Source: Nitrospirae bacterium RBG_13_39_12 (GTDB lineage: Bacteria; Nitrospirota; Thermodesulfovibrionia; Thermodesulfovibrionales; SM23-35). From it: a stretch of 10,230 nt of DNA. Below the pieces are notes generated by a model. The model saw nothing but the letters and a program-made list of their open reading frames with translations. It was not told the origin of the DNA and did not search any database. The first letter of the stretch is position 1; the number at the start of each line of letters is the position of its first letter. A program made the translations under genes and the position numbers. Of the stretch, positions 1-6,998 are shown piece by piece. Location of the stretch: positions 1 through 10,230 of the forward strand of contig MHEF01000137.1 in the NCBI GenBank assembly GCA_001805125.1, given 5' to 3'.

Positions 1-4
1 ATTG

Positions 5-32
5 GCCGTCTTTGAGACGGCTCACAACCGTC
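5..32 (+). other. Competing stem-loops at window start
   Basis: Bases 5-11 (GCCGTCT) pair perfectly with 15-21 (AGACGGC) around a 3-nt loop. Bases 16-20 (GACGG) can instead pair with 28-32 (CCGTC), which in turn overlaps the base of the next hairpin (30-62). The pairings are therefore mutually exclusive. This resembles an attenuator, or the structured right end and guide-RNA scaffold of an IS200/IS605-type (TnpB) element whose gene would lie left of the window. The window edge prevents a decision. Two plus-strand frames stay open here (stops at 59-61 and 69-71), so the 3' end of an upstream gene may overlap. Confidence 0.4.
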
Positions 33-69
33 AAGCCACCCGTTTATCGGGTGCGTTATGACTCTTTTT
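30..69 (+). terminator. Probable intrinsic terminator of an upstream gene
   Basis: GTCA (30-33) pairs with TGAC (59-62). Inside it, CACCCG (37-42) pairs with CGGGTG (48-53) around the loop TTTAT. The stem is followed at once by TCTTTTT (63-69). Hairpin plus T-run is the pattern of a rho-independent terminator, interrupted by an internal loop (34-36 against 54-58). The same hairpin could be the right end of an IS200/IS605-like element. Confidence 0.45.
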
Positions 70-87
70 AAAGGTTTAATATTTATT

Positions 88-114
88 TTGGACAGGTTTG
101 AAAATACATATAAT
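88..114 (+). promoter_or_regulatory. Candidate promoter of the lactonase-like gene
   Basis: A perfect -10 hexamer TATAAT lies at 109-114, with TTGGAC at 88-93 as a -35-like element. The 15-bp spacing is shorter than ideal. Transcription would start near 121, giving a leader of about 30 nt. A purine-rich ribosome binding site (AAAGAGGG, 135-142) precedes the ATG at 150. The promoter lies after the 30-69 hairpin, so the gene appears to be its own transcription unit. Confidence 0.45.
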
Positions 115-149
115 ATTAATGTATAAATAATAAGAAAGAGGGCAGATAC

Positions 150-905
150 ATGAATGCGTCAAACCAGTACAAAATCCATCCCATCGTTATGGGGACAAAG
201 GCTTTTAATAAAGGCATGATGACTTACCAGCATGACTACGGAGAGCCTTATACCATTCCCATTTACTGCTGGTATCTTGAAGGCGGCGACAAGAAGATAC
301 TCGTGGATACAGGAGAAATGGCTCCGTTGCTGTCTAAAGAAAGAGAGAATTCGATCGGAGGAAAAATTTATAAGTTCGAGGAAGGGCTTGCCAGATGGGG
401 TCTTAAGCCTAAGGATATCGACATAGTCATACATACACATTTACACAACGACCACTGCGAAAACGATTACAAATGTGTCAATGCAACATTCTATGTGCAC
501 GAGAAAGAACTGGAGCAGATACACAACCCGCATCCTCTGGATTTCCGTTATCTTGAAGATTGCATACTGGATGTTGAAAATAACGGTCAGATAAAAAAAG
601 TTACCGGAGATACAGAAATTCTTCCAGGAATAAATGTTGTCCACACACCTGCCCATACCGAGGGCGGGTTAACTGTGCTTGTGGATACCTCAAAGGGGAA
701 AGCTGCCATACCCGGGTTTTGTGTGATAATGGAAAACTTCTATCCACCAATAAAGATAAAAGCAATGGAGATGGAAGTAATCCCGCCCGGGACGCTTATC
801 AATTCTTATGAGGCATATAATATTGTTCTGAAAGTCAGAGATATGGCAGATATCCTGCTGCCGCTTCACGAACCAAAATTTGCATCGGTTGATACGATTC
901 CTTAG
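150..905 (+). CDS. Metallo-beta-lactamase-fold hydrolase, N-acyl-homoserine-lactonase-like
   Basis: The 251-residue product has the length and layout of AiiA-type lactonases, cytoplasmic metal-dependent hydrolases that can open homoserine lactone rings. Visible motifs are the early strand ILVDTG (50-55), the signature HTHLHNDH with ligands His97, His99, Asp101 and His102, HTPAHTEGG with His169, and a C-terminal LPLHEP with His240. Aligning the ENF (195-197) with AiiA places Gly189 where AiiA has the metal-bridging aspartate, and Cys191 lies two residues later. The second metal site is therefore atypical, and the substrate may be another lactone, ester or thioester. There is no signal peptide. 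The start is supported by AAAGAGGG 7 nt upstream. It stands alone, and two consecutive stops (TAG TAA) end it. The fold is near certain; quorum quenching is only a family-based guess. Confidence 0.85.
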   Translation: MNASNQYKIHPIVMGTKAFNKGMMTYQHDYGEPYTIPIYCWYLEGGDKKILVDTGEMAPLLSKERENSIGGKIYKFEEGLARWGLKPKDIDIVIHTHLHNDHCENDYKCVNATFYVHEKELEQIHNPHPLDFRYLEDCILDVENNGQIKKVTGDTEILPGINVVHTPAHTEGGLTVLVDTSKGKAAIPGFCVIMENFYPPIKIKAMEMEVIPPGTLINSYEAYNIVLKVRDMADILLPLHEPKFASVDTIP

Positions 906-1336
906 TAAGCAAATTACCAGAGAGTATTCATAAAAGCGGATATAGAACCGGAGGATACAGCGTTTTCGCTCATACATAGGGATAGTAAGGTTCTCATAAT
1001 AGCGTGAACATAAAATTGAGTTCATTTACTTTGTCATGCTGGCTTGCCTGTCCCGGCTTATACGGGATCGCCAGCATCTTTCTTTGCACGATTCCGAACA
1101 AGTCGGAAGGATTCTCTCCTCGGCGAGTCGCTGAGGCGACCCGACAAGCGGGAATGACACACTAACTGAAGTCAATACTATTATGCACATCTTAATAAAT
1201 CCGCTCAAACACTATATCCTCCATCTATTGAACTACAATTTGTGAATAACGATGATGAAATGCAATTTTCTGGTTCATCGTCTTGTTTTGGAAAAATAAT
1301 TATTATTGCTTTTAAATTTCCATATGATAATATGTT
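906..1336. other. Gene-poor interval with palindromic repeat
   Basis: No convincing gene is seen. The middle is occupied by the structured repeat at 1032-1159. Farther on, ACGATGA (1249-1255) can pair with TCATCGT (1275-1281), followed by a modest T-rich run. This is too weak to call a terminator. The last 60 bases are very AT-rich and presumably hold the promoter of the next gene, but no hexamer pair with good spacing stands out. Confidence 0.5.
1032..1159. repeat. Palindromic interspersed repeat (REP/MITE-like)
   Basis: The ends are inverted: TGTCAT (about 1032-1037) and ATGACA (1154-1159). Between them is a chain of hairpins. ATGCTGGC (1036-1043) pairs with GCCAGCAT (1070-1077), enclosing TCCCG/CGGGA (1051-1055 with 1063-1067). 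TTCCGA/TCGGAA (1092-1097 with 1103-1108) has loop ACAAG. GTCGC/GCGAC (1127-1131 with 1136-1140) follows. CCCG/CGGG (1140-1143 with 1149-1152) again has loop ACAAG. On the minus strand it opens TGTCATTCCCGC, a start common to dispersed non-coding repeats in many bacterial genomes. It codes for nothing evident and may serve as a transcript end. Confidence 0.7.
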
Positions 1337-1768
1337 GTGATGAGTAATATGAATGAAGTTCTGCTGTATGTGCACGGTTCATATAATATGCTTGTAATCC
1401 TTCTGGTTCTTTATCAGGGATGGCTCGGAATGATGATAAGGAAGGAAAGACCGGCAGGCAGGCCTAAGGTAGCAAAAAACATTAAAAGGCACAGGAATTT
1501 TGGACCTGTTCTGGCTTTAATGGGCATTTTAGGTTTTTTTGCCGGTGTAAATATTGTTTATATCAATTATAAACGTCTTATCGTATATGATCTTCATTTT
1601 TATACCGGATTAGTAATATCTTTATTAATCATAGCGACATTTTTAATATCAAAAAAAATCAGAAGAAGTGATCTGTTCTGGAGGACGCTGCATTTTTATG
1701 CGGGTTTAGTAATTATCTGTTTCTACTTCATCCAGGCGTATATCGGTATAAGAATGCTCTTATTATAG
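1337..1768 (+). CDS. DUF4079/cytochrome b561-like four-helix membrane protein
   Basis: The 143-residue product has four hydrophobic segments, near residues 9-33, 56-78, 86-105 and 118-142. Histidines sit at the helix ends: His13, His52 (in KRHRNFGP), His87 (DLHFYTGL) and His119 (TLHFYAGL). The repeated LHFY-x-GL motif suggests an internal duplication of two-helix units. Paired histidines on a four-helix bundle are typical of b-type heme proteins such as b561, and the layout resembles DUF4079. It probably carries electrons in the inner membrane, but heme binding is an inference. The start is uncertain: GTG 1337, ATG 1340 and ATG 1349 are all in frame, and no strong ribosome binding site chooses among them. 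It converges on glk with an 83-nt gap that shows no clear terminator hairpin. Confidence 0.7.
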   Translation: MMSNMNEVLLYVHGSYNMLVILLVLYQGWLGMMIRKERPAGRPKVAKNIKRHRNFGPVLALMGILGFFAGVNIVYINYKRLIVYDLHFYTGLVISLLIIATFLISKKIRRSDLFWRTLHFYAGLVIICFYFIQAYIGIRMLLL

Positions 1769-1851
1769 ATGTGTTTTTTCTATATTAACTATCCTCTGCA
1801 AAAATGATTAGACTATTTTATTTATAATTCCCTTCGGTCTCTGCCACATGG

Positions 1852-2874
1852 TTATTCATTTAAAGGTTGCTTATTTTTTAAAAGACTCACTGCATAAGAT
1901 GCAGCACCAAGAAGAGCTGCCCTGTCGTTCATGATAACATTGACAGGAATCCGGGCAACGATATTTGAAAGGCGGCCTTTCTTTTTAAAAGCATTCATAA
2001 AAGTTCCGTCTTTCAGTTTCCAGATTATCCTGGGAGCAATTCCGCCCCCGATGTATACTCCACCTAAAGCCATTGCCTGTAATGCAAGATTCCCGGCAGC
2101 AGCCCCATATATGGAGGCAAACATATCCATTGCGGTTATACAAAGCCTGTTCTTTTTCATACGGGCAGTTTCTGAAATTATCATTGCAGGGTCTTCTCTT
2201 TTTAAATTTATTGAGAGCCATTCCGGCTCTATAGCTAACCTCTTATAGTCCCTTAAAAACTTGTAGATATGGATAATGCCTTCTCCTGAAAGCAAACGTT
2301 CATAGCTGACACGGTTGAATTTATCATCAAGATATTTAAGCAGTTCAATCTCCAGAGAATTTCTCGGGCCGAATTCTGCATGTCCTCCCTCTGAAGGAGA
2401 GGGGATATGACATTTTCCGTTCCAGAAAAGAACAGCCTCACCGAGGCCTGTTCCAGCTGATATCAAGGCCCTGTTTCCTTTAAATGTCTTACCCCTGTTT
2501 AAGTTTACAAAGTCCTTCTTATTCAAGACGGGTATTCCATAGGCATTCGCTACAAGATCATTTATTATCTCCAAACTTTTGACACATAATTTATTTTGCA
2601 GGGATTTTGTTTTGATTACCCAGGGAAGGTTTTTAGTTTGTATAATTTCACCGGTTACCGGACCTGCAACGCCAAAGCAGGCTGAAGAAATATTATTTTG
2701 TCCTCTGGTGAAATCTTCAAGGATATTTTCAAGTTGACTATAATCTCTGTTCAGGAAAGTTTTTTCTGATAGCAAGCGAAAACTCTTTTTAGTTACAGCA
2801 AAAAAGCCAAGACGGGTTTTTGTTCCGCCAATGTCTCCTGCGAGTACAATTAGATATTTATTCGATGTTGTCAT
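1852..2874 (-). CDS. glk: Glucokinase
   Basis: Phosphorylates glucose with ATP to glucose 6-phosphate (EC 2.7.1.2) in the cytoplasm. The 340 residues are slightly more than the E. coli enzyme. The sequence follows the bacterial glucokinase family rather than ROK kinases. It has phosphate-binding LAGDIGGTKT (11-20), FGVAGPV (67-73), the sugar-binding and catalytic segment INDLVANAYG with Asp106, a second phosphate loop SAGTGLG (139-145), and SEGGHAEFGPR (161-171), whose His165 and Glu167 contact glucose in relatives. A late GGVYIGGGIAPRI segment closes the ATP site. No ROK zinc-cysteine cluster is present. It is the last gene of the pentose phosphate operon, 64 nt after tal. The ATG at 2874 is preceded only by A-rich sequence without a good ribosome binding site, so translation may be weaker than for the genes before it. 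Confidence 0.92.
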   Translation of the reverse strand: MTTSNKYLIVLAGDIGGTKTRLGFFAVTKKSFRLLSEKTFLNRDYSQLENILEDFTRGQNNISSACFGVAGPVTGEIIQTKNLPWVIKTKSLQNKLCVKSLEIINDLVANAYGIPVLNKKDFVNLNRGKTFKGNRALISAGTGLGEAVLFWNGKCHIPSPSEGGHAEFGPRNSLEIELLKYLDDKFNRVSYERLLSGEGIIHIYKFLRDYKRLAIEPEWLSINLKREDPAMIISETARMKKNRLCITAMDMFASIYGAAAGNLALQAMALGGVYIGGGIAPRIIWKLKDGTFMNAFKKKGRLSNIVARIPVNVIMNDRAALLGAASYAVSLLKNKQPLNE

Positions 2875-2938
2875 TTCTTTTTTTGACAGATTAGTTGATA
2901 TTGATGCCTCAGGCTGAAATCTTCTAAAACCGGTTTCC

Positions 2939-3802
2939 TTATTTAATTAAGGCATTCCAGTCTGCTGCAAACCTTTCCTGTCCTTTTTCAGTCAGTTCAT
3001 GACGGATATCAAAACCCTGCCAGCTTTTTGTAATGTCCATATTTTTATAAGCAATAGCTTTCAGGATTTTCGGATTATAGGAATAATCATTGCCCGGTGT
3101 AAGAAGTCCTCTTTCACCCCATTCTTTAAGTATCTTTAATGGCGAAGTGATGATATCTGAACCGAGTTTGAGTGCATATAAATGATGATCAATATTTCTT
3201 ACACTGGCAGTTAGTAATTCAACATGGCCATCGCCTTTTTGATACATTTTAAGAATATTAGATATTAAATCCATTCCATTTTCTTTTTTGTCGTCAAGCC
3301 GGCCGACAAATGGTGAAACAAAGACATCTCCTTTCCCCGCACTTTTAGTTGCTGAATAAACTGCAGCAGCCTGTTCCTGTGTGAAACAGAGTGTCATATT
3401 AACACGCACACCGCTCTTTATTGCCTGTTCTGCTGCTTTCAGTCCTTCGTGTGTTGTAGGAAATTTAATATGTGCATTGGGAATCCAGGAAAACATCTCT
3501 TTTCCCTGTCGCAGCATCTCTTCAGCAGGTGTAGAAGAATCTGCGTATACCTCAACCGAGATTGATCCCTGAGGAATAAGAGAAGAAATTTCCTGTACCA
3601 CGCTTCGATAAAAGTAGAGGATTTCTTCCCTGGTGAATTTGTCGCCTTGTTCAATACGCTTGCGGGCGACCGGATTTTTTGATATAAGGGAAGGGTTTGT
3701 TGTCTGTCCGTCTATAAATCCCAGAAGATTAATAATCTCTTTTGTCTCATTGGGGTCACCGCCATCCAGAAATATTCTTGACTTAAGATTTTGGGGTCTC
3801 AT
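2939..3802 (-). CDS. tal: Transaldolase
   Basis: Moves a dihydroxyacetone unit between sugar phosphates (EC 2.2.1.2), linking sedoheptulose 7-phosphate plus glyceraldehyde 3-phosphate to erythrose 4-phosphate plus fructose 6-phosphate. The 287 residues carry all expected active-site positions of the TIM barrel: Asp13 (IFLDGG), Asn36 (TTNPSL), Glu84 (VEVYAD), the Schiff-base Lys113 (HIKFPTT), Asn135 and Thr137 (NMTLCF), Ser163 and Arg168 (VSPFVGRLDD). Length lies between the short MipB-type and long TalB-type enzymes. The ATG overlaps the tkt stop as ATGA (3799-3802). A strong ribosome binding site, AAAGGAGA (complement of 3807-3814), sits inside the end of tkt, so translational coupling with tkt is likely. 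Confidence 0.93.
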   Translation of the reverse strand: MRPQNLKSRIFLDGGDPNETKEIINLLGFIDGQTTNPSLISKNPVARKRIEQGDKFTREEILYFYRSVVQEISSLIPQGSISVEVYADSSTPAEEMLRQGKEMFSWIPNAHIKFPTTHEGLKAAEQAIKSGVRVNMTLCFTQEQAAAVYSATKSAGKGDVFVSPFVGRLDDKKENGMDLISNILKMYQKGDGHVELLTASVRNIDHHLYALKLGSDIITSPLKILKEWGERGLLTPGNDYSYNPKILKAIAYKNMDITKSWQGFDIRHELTEKGQERFAADWNALIK

Positions 3803-5640
3803 AAAATCTCCTTTATTTTTTTGATAATGGCATTTTTGGATATTCCCTCATAGTCGAGAAGTTCTTCAGGTTTTCCGCTACCGGGTATTTTTCGAACTGC
3901 AAGTGAATATAAAGGGACAGAGATATTATCCAGGGCGCTCCTCACTGCTTCACCGAGTCCGCCTTCTGCAAAATGGTCTTCCACAGTAATAATTGCCCTG
4001 GAAATGCCCATAGCTTCCTGGATTGCCGTCTTATCAATCGGCTTGATGCTGTAAAGGTCAATGACGCGAATAAAGATGCCCTCTTTTTTCAACTCTTCAT
4101 ATGCATCAAGTGCTTCGTGAAGTGTCACGCCGGCAGCAATAACTGTTATGATGTCACTGTTACTTTTTCTTAATACTTTGCTTCCTCCTATTGCAAAATC
4201 TTCATCTTTATCATAGATAACAGGGGTGTCTTTTCTGGTGGTCCGGATATAGAAGATTCCATGGTGTTTTGCAGATTCCTCAACCAGCTTTTCAGTTGAT
4301 ATTGCGTCTGATGGGTACAGCACTACACTGTTCAAGATTGTCCTGAACATTGCAATGTCTTCAAGTCCCATTTGAGAAGGTCCGTCCTCGCCGATTGATA
4401 CTCCGGCATGTGAGCCTGCGAATTTAATATTTGCATCTGAATACTGGCTCATCCTGATCTGGTCAAAAGCTCTGGTAAAGAATGCGGCAAAGGTTGATAC
4501 AAAAGGAATTTTGCCTCTGCGGCATAAACCCAAAGCAGTTCCTACCATATTCTGTTCATCAATATACATTTCAAAAAATCTTTCCGGGTATGTCTGCTGG
4601 AATATTTCGGCAAATGTTGAATTGCTCACCTCAGCATCCAGAACTGCCATATTGGGAAATTGCGGGAAAATACGTACAAGCGCATTACCGTATGCCTTGC
4701 GGGTAGCAACAGGTTTATCAGAAGGGTAATTTATTTCTCCTGCATTTTTGAACGATGGTTTTTCAGTCCTCAGGTTTTTTGGTTTCCGAATTTTTCCATG
4801 AATTGAAGTGTCAACACCGCCTAAATCTTTTAATGCAACTGATAATTCTTCTTTTTTCAGGGCTTTCCCGTGCCAGCCGTTCTTGTCTTCGAGGAAAGAG
4901 ACTCCTTTGCCTTTTAGAGTTTTGGCGATGATGATAACAGGTCTGTCGGCAGTACGAAGTGATTTTTTGTAAGCAGCAAGAATTTCAGGAAAAGAGTGTC
5001 CGTCAATTAAAATAGTTTTCCAGCCGAAAGATGAAAACCTTTTTTTATAGGCGACAAGGTCATGTCCGTACATTGTTTCTCCGCGCTGACCAAGCCGGTT
5101 TACGTCAAGGATACCAATAAGATTGTTTAATTTGTAATGTGCGGCAATCTGTATGGCTTCCCACTGCGAGCCCTCTGACATTTCACTGTCGCCAAGAAGC
5201 ACATAAGTCCTGTAAGGAAGGTTATCAAGATATTTGGCGTTTAACGCCATTCCAAGACCGATGGATAGTCCCTGGCCGAGCGAGCCCGTAGCAGCTTCAA
5301 CATAAGGAAAAACAACGGTCGGATGTCCTTCAAGAGGACTGCCGAAATTTCTGTAAGTCATAAGGTCTTCTTCAGACAATTTTCCGGCAGCAGCCCATAA
5401 TGCATAAAAAAGAGGTGACGCATGTCCTTTGGAAAAGATGAGACGATCATTGTTAGGGTGTCCGGGTTGATTAATATCAAACCTGAATACTCCGCCGAAC
5501 AATAGACCTGTCAGGAGATCAGCTGCTGAAAGGGATGATGTGGGATGACCGGAGCCGGCATTGGTAGTTGAGGTAAGTATGAAGTAACGTATTAACCTGG
5601 CAATCTTTTCTAACTTTTCAAAATTCTTTTTATCAGACAT
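3799..5640 (-). CDS. tkt: Transketolase, compact single-chain form
   Basis: Thiamine-diphosphate enzyme that transfers two-carbon units between ketoses and aldoses (EC 2.2.1.1). At 613 residues it is shorter than the ~660-residue E. coli type but contains both halves in one chain. The N-terminal pyrophosphate domain has SGHPTSSLSA with His32, FSKGHASP with His73, TGSLGQGLS (118-126) and the ThDP motif GDSEMSEG (150-157) ending at Asn181 (DVN). The C-terminal half has the pyrimidine domain with YIDEQNM, carrying the catalytic glutamate, and GSHAGVSIGEDGPSQMG, then a transketolase C-terminal domain. The start is supported by GAAAGGA (complement of 5646-5652). It lies 38 nt after rpiB and overlaps tal by 4 nt. 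DXP synthase is excluded by the transketolase-type motifs and by the context. Confidence 0.93.
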   Translation of the reverse strand: MSDKKNFEKLEKIARLIRYFILTSTTNAGSGHPTSSLSAADLLTGLLFGGVFRFDINQPGHPNNDRLIFSKGHASPLFYALWAAAGKLSEEDLMTYRNFGSPLEGHPTVVFPYVEAATGSLGQGLSIGLGMALNAKYLDNLPYRTYVLLGDSEMSEGSQWEAIQIAAHYKLNNLIGILDVNRLGQRGETMYGHDLVAYKKRFSSFGWKTILIDGHSFPEILAAYKKSLRTADRPVIIIAKTLKGKGVSFLEDKNGWHGKALKKEELSVALKDLGGVDTSIHGKIRKPKNLRTEKPSFKNAGEINYPSDKPVATRKAYGNALVRIFPQFPNMAVLDAEVSNSTFAEIFQQTYPERFFEMYIDEQNMVGTALGLCRRGKIPFVSTFAAFFTRAFDQIRMSQYSDANIKFAGSHAGVSIGEDGPSQMGLEDIAMFRTILNSVVLYPSDAISTEKLVEESAKHHGIFYIRTTRKDTPVIYDKDEDFAIGGSKVLRKSNSDIITVIAAGVTLHEALDAYEELKKEGIFIRVIDLYSIKPIDKTAIQEAMGISRAIITVEDHFAEGGLGEAVRSALDNISVPLYSLAVRKIPGSGKPEELLDYEGISKNAIIKKIKEIL

Positions 5641-5678
5641 CGCATTCCTTTCAGTATCTGTTTTATTTCTTTATGGCT

Positions 5679-6167
5679 TCATGCTCTATCTTTGAAAGTG
5701 TCGCTGTTCCTATTCCCCTTCAGAAACTCTCTCTCGATCTCTTCTACCTTTGATAATCTGCGCCTGTGTCTTTCAGCTTCTGAGAAGGAAGCAGAAAGCC
5801 AGACTTTAACCAAATCCTTTGCAAGTTCATCCCCTATGACTCTTGCTCCGAGACAGAGGACATTGATGTTATCGTCTTCAACCCCCTGATGGGCTGAGAA
5901 AGTGTCATGGCATATTGCAGCACGTATGCCGGGAAACTTGTTTGCTGCAACACAGGCTCCAACACCGCTCCCGCAGATTAATATTCCTTTGTCAGCCTTT
6001 TTCTGCAGTATCTGCCGACATACAACCCTTGCATAATCAGGATAGTCTGCCGGTTCTTCACTGTGAGTGCCGAGGTCATTTGCTTCGTGCCCCAGTTCTT
6101 TCAGGAACTCTACGATTTTTGTTTTCAGAAGAAAACCTCCATGGTCTGCTCCGACTGCTATTATCAT
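5679..6167 (-). CDS. rpiB: Ribose-5-phosphate isomerase B
   Basis: Interconverts ribose 5-phosphate and ribulose 5-phosphate (EC 5.3.1.6). The 162-residue product matches the RpiB/LacAB fold. It has GADHGG with Asp8 and His9, ICGSGVG with the catalytic-base cysteine Cys65, the phosphate-loop sequence NKFPGIRAA (76-84), CHDTFSAHQG, and the C-terminal ERHRRRLSKV arginines. One key position differs: counting from the DH and Cys anchors, Asp98 occupies the place of E. coli His99, the residue linked to sugar ring opening. Either another residue takes over or the substrate preference has shifted. It starts 12 nt after rpe, with GGAAGG next to the rpe stop serving as ribosome binding site. The last ~12 residues are unconserved and polar. 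Confidence 0.92.
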   Translation of the reverse strand: MIIAVGADHGGFLLKTKIVEFLKELGHEANDLGTHSEEPADYPDYARVVCRQILQKKADKGILICGSGVGACVAANKFPGIRAAICHDTFSAHQGVEDDNINVLCLGARVIGDELAKDLVKVWLSASFSEAERHRRRLSKVEEIEREFLKGNRNSDTFKDRA

Positions 6168-6179
6168 CTACTTTCCTTC

Positions 6180-6854
6180 CTATTTCTGAGTATTTGGAAT
6201 TTTACCAGAGCTTCCTGCTTCGATTTCAGCTATTTTATCTTTGAAAAGCCTGTAGCGTTTCCCCGGATTATCGTCAAGAAAAATCCTGCTTCCGACACAA
6301 ACATAATCAACCCCGATGTCAATGAATAAATGTAAGTTGTCAAGTGACACACCGCCATCTACAGATATAATCTTATCAGGGAAAATGCGCCTTGCATCAG
6401 CAATTTTATACAGGACATCATGCCTGAAAGGACTGCCGTATTGTCCGGGGTCTACAGTAAGGAACAGTATTGAATCTACCAGTTCAGCTATTTTTCGGAA
6501 ATCATGAAATTTTGTTTCCGGGTTAATTGCCAGACCGGCGCTTATGCCTTTTCCCTTGATATGCTTGATGAAATCAGGGTGTTTTACATCAGACTCAACA
6601 TGGAAGAATACTTTTTTAAGTCCTGGATTACTTATGTTGCTCATTATGGCTGAAGGGTGTTTCACCATTAAATGTAACTCAAAAGCAAGAGGTGTTTTTA
6701 CTCCGTTTATTTTATCCAGCTGGAAACTGGTAGTCGGCACAAAATAACCGTCCATGATGTCTATCTGGACATAGTCCGTAAAGGATTCAGACTGTTTTAA
6801 TCTTAAGAGAAACTCATCAAAGGTTTCAGCAAGTATTGCCGGTACAATTTTCAT
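6180..6854 (-). CDS. rpe: Ribulose-phosphate 3-epimerase, divergent type
   Basis: Epimerises ribulose 5-phosphate to xylulose 5-phosphate (EC 5.1.3.1). The 224-residue TIM barrel retains VPAIL (4-8), IDIMDGYFVP (31-40) with Asp32, ELHLMV with His61, GLAINPET (107-114), SVDGGV with Asp166, and the phosphate-binding VGSRIF (187-192). It departs from the textbook enzyme in three places. Gln30 replaces the histidine of HVDVMDG, one of the four metal ligands. Alanine replaces the serine of PSIL. TVDPGQYGSPF stands where most have TVNPGFGGQ. Both catalytic aspartates remain, so activity is likely. It leads the operon, about 33 nt after the inferred transcription start. No strong ribosome binding site precedes the ATG. 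Confidence 0.86.
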   Translation of the reverse strand: MKIVPAILAETFDEFLLRLKQSESFTDYVQIDIMDGYFVPTTSFQLDKINGVKTPLAFELHLMVKHPSAIMSNISNPGLKKVFFHVESDVKHPDFIKHIKGKGISAGLAINPETKFHDFRKIAELVDSILFLTVDPGQYGSPFRHDVLYKIADARRIFPDKIISVDGGVSLDNLHLFIDIGVDYVCVGSRIFLDDNPGKRYRLFKDKIAEIEAGSSGKIPNTQK

Positions 6855-6894
6855 TTTATTAAATCATTCTTAAAGATGATAGGAATCTTAGATA

Positions 6895-6923
6895 AGTATA
6901 TTACCATTTTCTTATGGTTGCAA
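6895..6923 (-). promoter_or_regulatory. Promoter of the pentose phosphate operon
   Basis: On the minus strand, TTGCAA (6918-6923) and TATACT (complement of 6895-6900) are separated by exactly 17 bp. This is a good sigma-70-type promoter, with transcription starting near 6887. The spacer holds an inverted repeat, ACCAT (6903-6907) and ATGGT (6914-6918), which could be an operator or chance. Confidence 0.65.
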
Positions 6924-6945
6924 ATAGGTTGACAGGGTGTAAAAT
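6918..6945 (+). promoter_or_regulatory. Candidate divergent promoter of ade
   Basis: TTGCAA is its own reverse complement, so the same hexamer (6918-6923) can act as -35 in the plus direction, with TAAAAT at 6940-6945 as -10 and a 16-bp spacer. The leader would be about 47 nt. If both are real, the two polymerases compete for one -35 element, coupling ade and the sugar-phosphate operon inversely. Confidence 0.45.
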
Positions 6946-6998
6946 AAGTAAGACTGCTCAGGGATAGTTAGATTTAATTTAAAGAACCAGATGCAAGT

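Noticed and set aside
3..71. C-terminal end of an upstream protein in the frame ending at 71
   Set aside because: A second frame is open as well, the stretch is only 22 codons, and the bases are dominated by hairpins, so the frame cannot be supported.
909..1004. 32 open codons in the lactonase frame after its double stop, ending at TGA 1005
   Set aside because: No start codon, no ribosome binding site and no recognisable motif. The main protein ends naturally after His240 and its last strand, so this is unlikely to be a lost C-terminus.
2906..2936. Short palindromes GCCTCAGGC (2906-2914) and AAACCGGTTT (2927-2936) between tal and glk
   Set aside because: Too short for an operator or terminator call, and neither is followed by a T-run on the minus strand.
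6929..6934. TTGACA as a plus-strand -35 for ade
   Set aside because: No acceptable -10 lies 16-18 bp downstream. TTGCAA at 6918 with TAAAAT at 6940 is better spaced.
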